Below are positions 33,618 to 41,592 of a DNA stretch of 64,000 nucleotides, one piece after another. The stretch is taken from the NCBI GenBank assembly GCA_044376575.1, contig JBILKR010000002.1:62001-126000 (forward strand), written 5' to 3'. This stretch comes from BA4 sp044376575. GTDB taxonomy: Bacteria; Bacteroidota; Bacteroidia; CAIKAF01. The translations under genes and the position numbers were made by a program. How positions within the stretch are numbered: the stretch's first letter is position 1; every line of letters begins with the position of its first letter. A model generated the notes under the pieces. The model was not told the origin of the DNA. It made no database searches and saw nothing but the letters and a program-made list of their open reading frames with translations.

Positions 33618-34664
33618 TTATTTATAAACGGCAATCCGTCTATTCACTAGCGATTGGCCCTGACAATTTACTCTGTATTCAAAGTCATTTGTTGCCCCTG
33701 GTGCTAAAATTACACTACTCCCGTTCCCAGTTCCTAATGTCATTGTGCCGCAGGGAGCATCTATTCCACAGTTATTATTAAGATAACATGCGGTGCCTCC
33801 TCCGGTTGTTGCAAAATATGCTGTAGTCCCCGTCCAGTAAGTAAATGTAGCTTTGGTAACAGTCCCGCCTAAATAATCCCATAAGGGCCATGAGCTTACA
33901 TTTGCGTTAGTTGAATATACATCTTCTTCCAGAGTTCCGGTTGTATGATTCCATACTTTTATACGTAACCTGTTATTTCCATTAAGACATCCGTTTAAAA
34001 CCGAATTACTAACATCATCGCCACCAGTATTAATCCAACCTGCACATTGTGTCCACCCTGATGGTGGATTAGGATCGCACCATTCAGAACTGCCAATCAA
34101 AATTGTTCCGGGAGGGTTGCAACTGTTGGATTGAAAAGAAATAGTAACATCATCCTGAGAACTGCCACAGTTATTAGTAATCGTCCATCTCAACACATAT
34201 GAAGTTCCAGCGACTCCAGAAAATGTAACTGTAGGATTAGCGGAGGTCGGATTACTTGAAAAACTACCGCCGGCGCCGCTGATGATTGTCCATAATCCGG
34301 TTCCATTTTGAGGTGTGTTTGCATTCAAATTTGCAGTTGTGCCAGACAAACCGAGCTGATCAGCTCCGGCATTTGATGTTGTTGGTTGTGGAGCACAACT
34401 CCCACAAATCTCAGACCATTGATTGTTCGTCCGATAATTAATACATTGTGATGTTGTATTATATATCACAAGCCCTTCAGCCGGACTAATAATAGCGTCG
34501 CGCTGAGTTGTTGTTAAACGTGGAGCCAAAAATCCTTTATCTGTTGTTTCTAATTCAAATACTGCAGAATTATTGATTGCATTCGGGTTGTCTCCAATTT
34601 TTACCTGAGCAGAAATAGATTGAATGATGGTAATAATGACAAATAATAGTATGAGTTTTTTCAT
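33618..34664 (-). CDS. Secreted protein of unknown function with PKD-like domain
   Basis: 348 residues with signal peptide MKKLILLFVIITIIQSISAQ. The N-terminus VKIGDNPNAINNSAVFELET, followed by KGFLAPRLTTTQRDAI and GLVIYNTTSQC, is a motif seen at the start of many Bacteroidota surface proteins. A PKD/Ig-like domain follows (about 95-180, NAGADQLGLSGTTANLNANT). The C-terminal half is cysteine-rich (EWCDPNPPSGWTQCAGW, ACYLNNNCGIDAPCGTM) and unlike anything I recognise. No standard T9SS C-terminal domain is seen. It lies 118 nt upstream of the giant repeat gene on the same strand and might be co-expressed. Confidence 0.8.
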   Translation of the reverse strand: MKKLILLFVIITIIQSISAQVKIGDNPNAINNSAVFELETTDKGFLAPRLTTTQRDAIISPAEGLVIYNTTSQCINYRTNNQWSEICGSCAPQPTTSNAGADQLGLSGTTANLNANTPQNGTGLWTIISGAGGSFSSNPTSANPTVTFSGVAGTSYVLRWTITNNCGSSQDDVTISFQSNSCNPPGTILIGSSEWCDPNPPSGWTQCAGWINTGGDDVSNSVLNGCLNGNNRLRIKVWNHTTGTLEEDVYSTNANVSSWPLWDYLGGTVTKATFTYWTGTTAYFATTGGGTACYLNNNCGIDAPCGTMTLGTGNGSSVILAPGATNDFEYRVNCQGQSLVNRRIAVYK

Positions 34665-34755
34665 GATTCAAAAAAGAAAAATATATTTTACTAAATGTAT
34701 AGTAAATAAATAAATGAATCAAAAAAACTTATAATAAACGTGATACAATAAACTA

Positions 34756-35679
34756 TTACCAGAATTTTGGAATAAACCGACCTGTTTTCTTAATGTATTC
34801 GTTGTATTCAGGATACTTTTGAGCAGAAATATTTTCACTGAAATCTGCACTGCCTTTAAATAATATAATGAGTAAAAGACAACCGGCAACCGACCAGTTA
34901 ATCCATTGTCCAGTTGCTACTACGCTAAACAAATAATACACTACCCAAATGGTTTGTTCAGCGGCATAGTTGGGATGTCTCATCCACTTCCATAATCCTG
35001 AATGCACAAAACCTTTTGCATACATGCCATCAAGATTTTCACCTGCTTTTATTCTTCTATATTTTTCTGTCTGGTAATTCCATTGCTGCTGATCTGCAAC
35101 CGTCTCCATAATAATTAATGCTATCATGATGGAAGCGAGGAGATAGTCGGCCCAAATTAAATTTTCAGCCCCCCCATTTGATGGCATAGCCATTAAAATT
35201 GGAAGTGAGAATAACATGATCAACCCCAACTGATAATATGAAATGAAAAATAAATTGAATAATGTCCATCTGACTTTCCCTTTTAATGCTGGATTTTGTT
35301 TTAAAACTTCCCATCGGTAATCTTCTTCACCTGTCCAGAACTTCCATGAATATCCACCTCTGCGGGCAAAATTATATGTTAATCTTAATCCCCAAATGCT
35401 TGCAAGCACAGCCATTAATACCATACGTGGCTCCATGCCGGCTTCTATAGTAATATACCATGCATAAATAAAAGGCATGATACTCCAGATTTTATCTACC
35501 TGGCTGCAATTATTGGTCGCCTCTGCTAGAATAAATGTTGCGCCGGCAGTAATTGCATAAATGTATATTACATTTAATAGTATACGATATTGCTCGCCTA
35601 CAACCGGTTCGCCAGTAAAATAAGCAACTAATGGAACTATAATTAGGGTGAAAATCAGTAATAGTATTGTTTTAATCAT
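34756..35679 (-). CDS. DUF1295 membrane protein (steroid 5-alpha-reductase/ICMT-like)
   Basis: 307 residues, about seven membrane helices. The C-terminal motif LWKWMRHPNYAAEQTIWVVY is the RHPNY signature shared by DUF1295, isoprenylcysteine methyltransferases and steroid 5-alpha-reductases. ATNNCSQVDKIWSIMPF near residue 55-71 is typical of DUF1295. These proteins probably act on lipid substrates with NAD(P)H or SAM. In other bacteria DUF1295 genes cluster with cyclopropane-synthase-like methyltransferases; here one lies nearby, divergently, at 36013. Function is inferred only from this. Confidence 0.9.
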   Translation of the reverse strand: MIKTILLLIFTLIIVPLVAYFTGEPVVGEQYRILLNVIYIYAITAGATFILAEATNNCSQVDKIWSIMPFIYAWYITIEAGMEPRMVLMAVLASIWGLRLTYNFARRGGYSWKFWTGEEDYRWEVLKQNPALKGKVRWTLFNLFFISYYQLGLIMLFSLPILMAMPSNGGAENLIWADYLLASIMIALIIMETVADQQQWNYQTEKYRRIKAGENLDGMYAKGFVHSGLWKWMRHPNYAAEQTIWVVYYLFSVVATGQWINWSVAGCLLLIILFKGSADFSENISAQKYPEYNEYIKKTGRFIPKFW

Positions 35680-35751
35680 AATAATAGTATTAATACAAAT
35701 GAATTATAGAATAAATATAAACATTATTCATTTTAAATTGTTTAATAGATT

Positions 35752-35922
35752 ATGAAATTCTTGTTTAAAAAGAAGTCTGAGCTTGAACAGCTTCAGGAAA
35801 AATACAATAAATTAATGTCAGAGTATCATCGGTTGTCATCCATTAACAGGATGCAGGCAGAAGAAAAGTTTGCAGAGGCCGAAATGATTGGCAAAAAGAT
35901 AGAAACATTGAAAAATAAATAA
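35752..35922 (+). CDS. Small coiled-coil protein, Lacal_2735 family
   Basis: 56 residues: MKFLFKKKSELEQLQEKYNK, then a helix ending AEMIGKKIETLKNK. This matches the small conserved Bacteroidota family named after Lacal_2735, all predicted to be one long amphipathic helix with a basic N-terminus. No function known. ATG at 35752, ends TAA at 35922, and the methyltransferase gene begins 90 nt later with its own promoter-like element. Confidence 0.8.
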   Translation: MKFLFKKKSELEQLQEKYNKLMSEYHRLSSINRMQAEEKFAEAEMIGKKIETLKNK

Positions 35923-35982
35923 AACTTCTTCAGTTTTTTTCTTAGATTTTTAGTTAAATAATCTGAATTCCATTTTTTTGAT

Positions 35983-35990
35983 TAAGTTTG
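35983..35990 (+). promoter_or_regulatory. -7 promoter element for the methyltransferase gene
   Basis: TAAGTTTG, exact TAnnTTTG, 22 nt before the ATG at 36013. Spacing fits a short leader of about 15 nt. Confidence 0.5.
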
Positions 35991-36012
35991 CCCGTTAATA
36001 ACTAATTTTTAC

Positions 36013-37242
36013 ATGAGCAAACACGCATTAGATTTTATAGTAGTAAAATCGCCATCTGTTAAAGGCAGATATAAAAAAGGGGCTCGCCCATCATTCGGAC
36101 ATTTTGTAGAAGATTACATCAGTGGTAAGGTAGATATTGAAGGAGATTTTGAAGAGTTCATGGAACTTCGCAATACTCATTTCGATTTTACCCTTACCGG
36201 AGATCACGTAAAGTTCTTCTTTACACGTATGATCCCTGAGGTTGCCATACATTCTAAAAAACAGGACGAAAGAATTGTTCGCGAACATTACGATCGTGGA
36301 AATGATTTCTTTTCTGCATTTTTGGGCCCTCGTATGGTTTACACAGGCGGTTTTTGGCATAATACAGAAACAGAAACTTTAGAGCAGGCACAAGACAGAA
36401 AGATGTCAATGGTTTGCGAAAAATTATTAATGAAGCCAGGTGATAAGCACTTAGATATTGGATGTGGATGGGGAACCTTGGTAGCGTATGCATCTAAGTA
36501 TTATGGAACTGATTCAACAGGTATTACGCTGGCACAGGATGGAACCGATCATGGTAACAAGCAGATTGCTGATCATGGAGTTTCTGACAGAGCGCGCATT
36601 TTGCGAATGGATTACAGAGATATGCTTGATCCTGGGAAAAATAATTTAAAATTTGACAAGATCACTTGTTTAGAAATGGGAGAACACGTTGGTATCCGAA
36701 AATTCCAGGGTTTTATTGATAAAATTTATGCCAAGTTGAATGATGATGGAATGTTCTACATTCAACAGGCAGGCTTGAGAGCAAATCCGGGATTGATATC
36801 CAAAGGTCGTCACTGGGAAGATTTGGTTTGGGGATTATTTATGAATAAGTATATTTTCTCCGGAGCTGATGCATCAACACCACTTGCATTTTTAGTGAAA
36901 TGTTTACAAGATGCAAACTTTGAAGTGGTAACAGTAGAGAACATAGGAATACATTATTCTCATACTCTACATGCATGGTATAAAAACTGGGAATCAAATA
37001 AGGAAAAAGTACTTAGTACTTATGGCGAATGGTGGTACCGTTTGTGGAGATTATTCCTTTACTGGTCTGTAGTAATTGTTCGTAATGGTTCATCTACTTG
37101 TTGGAGTATTGCGGCTCACAAGAACTTTAATCATCCAACTGTTGACAGAAACCGTTATATAGGCAGAGAGAATTTAGGTGAGCGTATGATGTTAAATAAT
37201 GTAAGAGAGTTCAGCACGCAAAATCCACGAATTGAATTTTAA
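36013..37242 (+). CDS. Cyclopropane-synthase-like lipid methyltransferase, sphingolipid C9-methyltransferase-like
   Basis: 409 residues. A class I SAM methyltransferase of the CFA synthase superfamily with LDIGCGWGTL (147-156) as the SAM motif. The preceding lipid-binding part reads REHYDRGNDFFSAFLGPRMV (90-109) and then YTGGFW. The pattern EHYDRGNDF..FLGPRM.YT, the ETLEQAQDRKMSMVCEK that follows and a C-terminus with HAWYKNWESNKEKVLSTYGE and GSSTCWSI are closer, from memory, to fungal sphingolipid C9-methyltransferases than to bacterial CFA synthases. The bacterial enzyme lacks the N-terminal membrane helices of the fungal one. A likely role is methylation of a membrane lipid; Bacteroidota do make sphingolipids. 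Substrate is inference. Confidence 0.9.
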   Translation: MSKHALDFIVVKSPSVKGRYKKGARPSFGHFVEDYISGKVDIEGDFEEFMELRNTHFDFTLTGDHVKFFFTRMIPEVAIHSKKQDERIVREHYDRGNDFFSAFLGPRMVYTGGFWHNTETETLEQAQDRKMSMVCEKLLMKPGDKHLDIGCGWGTLVAYASKYYGTDSTGITLAQDGTDHGNKQIADHGVSDRARILRMDYRDMLDPGKNNLKFDKITCLEMGEHVGIRKFQGFIDKIYAKLNDDGMFYIQQAGLRANPGLISKGRHWEDLVWGLFMNKYIFSGADASTPLAFLVKCLQDANFEVVTVENIGIHYSHTLHAWYKNWESNKEKVLSTYGEWWYRLWRLFLYWSVVIVRNGSSTCWSIAAHKNFNHPTVDRNRYIGRENLGERMMLNNVREFSTQNPRIEF

Positions 37243-37260
37243 TTGTATTTAAATCAAATA

Positions 37261-37294
37261 AAAAAAGACCGATGTAAACATCGGTCTTTTTTTT
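37261..37294. terminator. Bidirectional intrinsic terminator
   Basis: AAAGACCGATG-TAAA-CATCGGTCTTT with flanking A- and T-runs. Serves the methyltransferase gene (plus, stop 37242) and the 479-residue secreted protein gene (minus, stop 37313). Confidence 0.9.
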
Positions 37295-37312
37295 ATAATG
37301 GTATTTGTTGAA

Positions 37313-38752
37313 TTATGATTTGATGATTGTTTTTGTAATTTCATTTCCATTCATCATTTTTAATTTGAGAAGATAAATTCCTGGAATTAATTTTTCCCCA
37401 ATCATACAACCATTGGCTATTGAATGATTGTAGATGGATTCAATGATCTGGCCATGTATTGTAAAAATTTCTAGAGAAGCCCATTCATTTGTTGTTTTTA
37501 GGCTAAAAAACTCCTTAAATGGATTAGGAAAAACAATAACATCATTTTTTTCTTGTGACTCAATTGCAGAAGAACAGTCCACCACTTCTATTTCAATAGT
37601 TTCAGAAACCTGACAGACACCATCACTATAACTATAACTTATAGTAGTTTCACCAAGTTGCAAACTTCCACTATTAAATACAATTCCATTTATTCCATTT
37701 CCATTATACGTTCCACCTTCAGGAGAGGCTCCCAACGTTATAGACTGCCCTCTGCAAATTGTATCAGAAAGATTCCAAATGATTTCCGGTTGCTCAATAA
37801 CAGAAATTACAACTGGGTTAGAGGTATTAGTGCAATTATACGCATTAGTAATAGTAACAACATAACTTCCGGAAGTATCTGCAAATGTAGTATTAGATGT
37901 AGTGCCATTATTCCATAAATAACTCACTCCTCCACTTGCAGTCAGAATAGCGGTTTGGCCTTCGCAAAATGTTGTATTTCCAGACACACTAACCTGGTTG
38001 GATGGAACAGGATTTTTAACTACCAAAACAGGAGTTGATGTTGCATAACAATTATCCCAACTTATCACTGTAACACTATAACTTCCAGTTTGGGTAACTA
38101 CAATTGATTGCGTACCCTCTCCTGTGCTCCACATGTAAAAACCATCCGGAGGAGCAGTTAAAATAACACTATCATTTTCACAGAAAGTTAAAGGACCGGA
38201 GGCTGTAATATTTGTTGGAGGAGCGCTATTAACAGTAATTGCTATTGGTGCGGATGTTGCAGAACAGTTAAAAGCATCTGTAATAGTAACCGCATAATTG
38301 CCGGTTTGATTTACAGTAATATTTTGAGTAGTTGCCCCGTTACTCCATAAGTATGAATTTCCAAAAGATGCATATAATGTATTAGAACTACCCTCACAAA
38401 AAGTTGATGGGCCATTATAGCTGATGGTAGCTGAGGGAGTAGGATGTACATTAATTAAGGTTGGTGAAGATACAGCAAATGTATTGTCGGCATAAGTAAC
38501 AGTTACAACATAACTTCCACTTTGATTTACAATAATACTTTGGGTATTTGCCCCATTGCTCCATAAATAACTTGCACCGGATGATGCAGTAAGAGTTATT
38601 GTATTTCCTGAACAGATTTCAGTAGGCCCGGAAGGAGAAATTGTTGCCGGACCTCCAAGTACTCCCATTGGAAATTCAGTATTTATAAAATTATTTGCTA
38701 AAACCTGATGATAAAACATCAGACATAGAAAATAAAATATTAGTTTTTTCAT
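37313..38752 (-). CDS. Secreted Ig-like repeat protein with type A T9SS domain
   Basis: 479 residues. Signal peptide MKKLIFYFLCLMFYHQVLAN, then four ~72-residue Ig-like modules of the same kind as in the two giant proteins (start motifs SGPTEICSG, NGPSTFCEG, SGPLTFCEN, SGNTTFCEG). A DTICRGQSITLGASPEGGTY module and VVDCSSAIE follow, and the protein ends with a type A sorting domain (VIVFPNPFKEFFSLKTT ... ITKTIIKS). The last two blocks closely parallel the C-terminal end of the 1553-residue protein, so the two are clear paralogues with different repeat numbers. Confidence 0.93.
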   Translation of the reverse strand: MKKLIFYFLCLMFYHQVLANNFINTEFPMGVLGGPATISPSGPTEICSGNTITLTASSGASYLWSNGANTQSIIVNQSGSYVVTVTYADNTFAVSSPTLINVHPTPSATISYNGPSTFCEGSSNTLYASFGNSYLWSNGATTQNITVNQTGNYAVTITDAFNCSATSAPIAITVNSAPPTNITASGPLTFCENDSVILTAPPDGFYMWSTGEGTQSIVVTQTGSYSVTVISWDNCYATSTPVLVVKNPVPSNQVSVSGNTTFCEGQTAILTASGGVSYLWNNGTTSNTTFADTSGSYVVTITNAYNCTNTSNPVVISVIEQPEIIWNLSDTICRGQSITLGASPEGGTYNGNGINGIVFNSGSLQLGETTISYSYSDGVCQVSETIEIEVVDCSSAIESQEKNDVIVFPNPFKEFFSLKTTNEWASLEIFTIHGQIIESIYNHSIANGCMIGEKLIPGIYLLKLKMMNGNEITKTIIKS

Positions 38753-38913
38753 ACCAGCATATTAAAAGATAACATTGAAGGTATAAAAAATATTTAATTA
38801 AAAACAAAATATTTTTATAAAAATTTGCTTAAATAATTGAGTTTTGAAAATGAATATTAATCAGAAAAATTTAAGTATAAATTATTTTAGAACTTAAATA
38901 CATAGTTTATAAA

Positions 38914-39201
38914 TCACACTAAAATTTCTACATTTATTTTTTTATATGATAATGTTTCTGATTTATGTTCAAGAAATGTAAATCTGAATTTATAAAATGT
39001 AGCTTCTTCTGTTATTCCATCTAGGTAAAGAATATCATTTACAATTTCTTCAAGCCATACTGTTTCTGAAAATACTTTTCGAATGGTATATATCTGTCCT
39101 TGAATAGGGAATCGCTGTATCTTTCGGTATGCTACCGGCACATTCGAAAAATCATCATTAACGCATAAAACTTTGTCCCCTTTCTTAAATGACTTTTTCA
39201 T
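38914..39201 (-). CDS. Conserved hypothetical protein, SH3/KOW-like
   Basis: 95 residues. MKKSFKKGDKVLCVNDDFSN followed by QGQIYTIRKVF...VWLEEIVND and FYKFRFTFLE. Short proteins with the KGDKVxCVND...G.IYT(V/I)R...LEEI...RF pattern occur in many bacterial and phage genomes, and the fold is probably a small beta barrel. Function unknown. It lies 24 nt downstream of metK on the same strand and may be read from the metK promoter. The 160 bp after it (38753-38913) are AT-rich and appear empty. Confidence 0.75.
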   Translation of the reverse strand: MKKSFKKGDKVLCVNDDFSNVPVAYRKIQRFPIQGQIYTIRKVFSETVWLEEIVNDILYLDGITEEATFYKFRFTFLEHKSETLSYKKINVEILV

Positions 39202-39225
39202 AAGAATAGATTAAAATATATTAGT

Positions 39226-40356
39226 TTAAATATTTTGTAATTGCTTAATGTAATTAGTGTGTATTTTTTCCCATGGAAAATTTTTATTTCCAAAATGTCC
39301 ACAAGTAGCTGTAGGAAGATAAATCGGATTTTTAAGTTGAAGTGTTTCTGATATCCCGTTTGGGGTTAGATCAAAAGTTTTTTCAATCAGTTTTGCAATC
39401 AATTCATCTTCTAATTTTCCTGTTTGATGCGTGTAAACATAAACGGAAACAGGTTGCGTTTTGCCAATGGCGTATGACAATTGAATTGTACATTTATCTG
39501 CAAGTTCTGCTGCAACTACATGCAAAGCAATAAATCTTGCCGCATAAGCTGCAGAGCGATCAACCTTACTCGGATCTTTCCCGGAAAATGCTCCTCCTCC
39601 ATGTGGACACGCTCCGCCATAAGTGTCTACAATAATTTTTCTTCCTGTTAATCCGGTATCACTATGAGGACCGCCAAGTGTAAAACTTCCTGATGGATTT
39701 ATATAGTTTACGGGCTTGCCATGAGGGAAATAATGTTGCACCACAGGCTGAATAATTTCCTGATTTACTATTTGAATAATTTCCTTTTGCTGAATATGCT
39801 CTGCATGTTGTGTTGATAAAACCACTGATGTAATATCTACAGGTTTGTTGTTAGTATATTGTATAGTAACCTGTGATTTTGCATCAGGCCGTAACCATGG
39901 AATAGTTCCATTTTTCCTAAGTTGAGTTTGTTTTTTTATCAACTCGTGAGAGATTACGATTGGCATCGGCATATATACATCTGTTTCGTTGGTAGCGTAA
40001 CCAAACATTATTCCCTGATCACCGGCACCACCATCCTGCACGCTGTAATTTATTTCGGCACTTTGTTGATGGATAAGGTTTTCAATAGTTGCAGCATGTG
40101 CATCAAATCCAACCGCCTCGTGATTGTATCCAATATCCATAAGTTGCTTTTTGGCAATTTCAATAGCATTGATTTTTGCAGTTGAACTCACTTCTCCGGC
40201 AATAATTAATTTACCTGATGTGATTAAACATTCAACAGCAACCTTTGAATTATGGTCCTGATGAAGGTAAGCATCAAGAATAGCATCAGATATCTGATCG
40301 CAGATTTTGTCAGGGTGTCCTTCGGATACCGACTCGGAAGAAAAATGGTAATTCAT
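39226..40356 (-). CDS. metK: S-adenosylmethionine synthetase
   Basis: 376 residues, near the length of the E. coli enzyme and shorter than the 415-430 usual in many Bacteroidota. Makes SAM from methionine and ATP. Motifs: SESVSEGHPDKICDQISDAI at the N-terminus (ATP and Mg), GAGDQGIMFGYA at about 112-123, and GGAFSGKDPSKVDRSAAYAAR with the P-loop GGGAFSGKD. All domains are intact. The 5' leader carries a strong long-range fold (40385-40516), so expression may respond to SAM. Divergent-type spacer of about 290 bp to the PorP/SprF-like gene on the same strand. Confidence 0.97.
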   Translation of the reverse strand: MNYHFSSESVSEGHPDKICDQISDAILDAYLHQDHNSKVAVECLITSGKLIIAGEVSSTAKINAIEIAKKQLMDIGYNHEAVGFDAHAATIENLIHQQSAEINYSVQDGGAGDQGIMFGYATNETDVYMPMPIVISHELIKKQTQLRKNGTIPWLRPDAKSQVTIQYTNNKPVDITSVVLSTQHAEHIQQKEIIQIVNQEIIQPVVQHYFPHGKPVNYINPSGSFTLGGPHSDTGLTGRKIIVDTYGGACPHGGGAFSGKDPSKVDRSAAYAARFIALHVVAAELADKCTIQLSYAIGKTQPVSVYVYTHQTGKLEDELIAKLIEKTFDLTPNGISETLQLKNPIYLPTATCGHFGNKNFPWEKIHTNYIKQLQNI

Positions 40357-40384
40357 AACAAATAGTTTTAATGTTAAACACTAT

Positions 40385-40516
40385 TTGCATTTATGTATCA
40401 ATTCAAGACATGGATATGAATCCGCGTTTTTGACTAACATGTCCGCATCGATTGTCCACCGTGGCATCGGCCGCTCGGTTGGCATTTCGTTGTTTAAACG
40501 AAAACTCTAAATGCAA
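40385..40516 (-). ncRNA. Structured metK leader, candidate SAM-sensing riboswitch
   Basis: In metK-sense RNA a closing stem pairs 40508-40516 with 40385-40393 (9 bp, UUGCAUUUA/UAAAUGCAA). Inside it are three stems: 40497-40503 with 40485-40491 (7 bp), 40476-40482 with 40456-40461 (CCAACCG/CGGUGG with one bulge) and 40438-40443 with 40407-40412 (GACAUG/CAUGUC). The result is a four-way junction 29 nt before the metK start. The UAGAG after the first stem, GCCAACC and GGUG in the third element recall S-box (SAM-I) RNAs, but the second stem is short and I could not find the pseudoknot. So it is a riboswitch-like element by fold and location, with class unproven. Confidence 0.55.
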
Positions 40517-40525
40517 TTATCGGTA

Positions 40526-40533
40526 CAAATAGA
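40526..40533 (-). promoter_or_regulatory. Probable -7 promoter element for metK leader
   Basis: TCTATTTG on the minus strand, one mismatch to TAnnTTTG. It lies 10 nt upstream of the first stem of the leader, the distance expected if transcription begins at the start of the folded RNA. Confidence 0.4.
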
Positions 40534-40617
40534 AAAATTATTTTTTAAAAATACAAGTCAGATGTTTATTATCGAAGTTAAAATTTTAAAAAAACTATTT
40601 CGATGATAAATTCTAAC

Positions 40618-40650
40618 AAAAAAGGGGGAATAAATATTCCCCCCTTTTTT
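40618..40650 (-). terminator. Intrinsic terminator after the PorP/SprF-like gene
   Basis: In minus-sense RNA, GGGGGAAUAUUUAUUCCCCC followed by a U-run. It starts at the stop codon and would end the transcript of the giant adhesin and its partner before the metK promoter. Confidence 0.85.
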
Positions 40651-41585
40651 TAATAACACTGTGTATTTGATTTCTTAAACATTGGTGTGTTCTGTGGTTT
40701 TTTTACATTGTATATCAACATGATCTCATTTCCAAAATTTTCAATATTATTTCTGAAGCCGGTACCCATGTTAAATGCATAACCAATTCTGAATTGATCA
40801 GCAATTAATACGTGCAACCTGAATATTACGCTTTCCGTAGTTCTGTAAGCCAATCCAAATCCAAATCTGTCTTTGAATTCAAATGTAGCGTTCATATCTA
40901 TTTGAGTTGGTGATCCATATATTTGTCTCCATAAAATAGAAGGTTTTAATTTCCATTGTTTATTGATAACCCAAATAAATCCTGTTTGTAAATAGAAGTG
41001 AATATCTTCAATTCTCGAGCTGATATTGGATGCACCACCCGAAGAAAATTTGGGAGTAAAAATATTACCTACTGATGCACCTAAAAAGAAATATTCTGAA
41101 ACATAATTTACACCTAATCTGAAATCCGGAGTTAATAATTGTCTGGTTTGAGATGTAAATATTGGATCATTGGGATCAATATCTGGAAGTGTATTAAACT
41201 GTGCTTCCGTTAATCTGACCCTGCCTGTTATTCCGAAACTGAGGTAGTGATTTCTGTATAGTTTAATACGATAAGCAGCAGATACATCAAAGTCAGTTTT
41301 ATATCGAACTCCAATCCTATCATGGGTTATACCACCACCGAGATAAAAATTACTTTTACCAATTGGTGCCTGAGCTAGCACATTAAAATGCACCGGTCCA
41401 CCTTTGTAATTTAGCATTTGATAATTAAACATTCCTGCAGTTACAAATCGGTCATAGTTAGACATTGTTGCCGGATTAACTATAGGAGAGAATAAAGTGT
41501 AAAGCGAAGATGCTGTCTGGTCTTGTGCCCAAGTATTGCTTGCTGAACAAAGAAAAATTAAGAAGATATATAAGTGTTTTTTCAT
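40650..41585 (-). CDS. PorP/SprF family T9SS membrane protein
   Basis: 311 residues. Signal peptide MKKHLYIFLIFLCSASNTWA, then an outer-membrane beta-barrel domain with the PorP/SprF start DQTASSLYTLFSPIVNPATM and repeated amphipathic strands (NFYLGGGITHDRIG, FDVSAAYRIKLYRNHYLSFG). PorP is a T9SS core component, while SprF-like paralogues support secretion of particular type B cargo. Its gene lies 7 nt downstream of the gene for the 2405-residue type B protein, so it is most likely the dedicated partner of that protein. Ends within a strong terminator. Confidence 0.94.
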   Translation of the reverse strand: MKKHLYIFLIFLCSASNTWAQDQTASSLYTLFSPIVNPATMSNYDRFVTAGMFNYQMLNYKGGPVHFNVLAQAPIGKSNFYLGGGITHDRIGVRYKTDFDVSAAYRIKLYRNHYLSFGITGRVRLTEAQFNTLPDIDPNDPIFTSQTRQLLTPDFRLGVNYVSEYFFLGASVGNIFTPKFSSGGASNISSRIEDIHFYLQTGFIWVINKQWKLKPSILWRQIYGSPTQIDMNATFEFKDRFGFGLAYRTTESVIFRLHVLIADQFRIGYAFNMGTGFRNNIENFGNEIMLIYNVKKPQNTPMFKKSNTQCY

Positions 41586-41592
41586 TTTCTGA

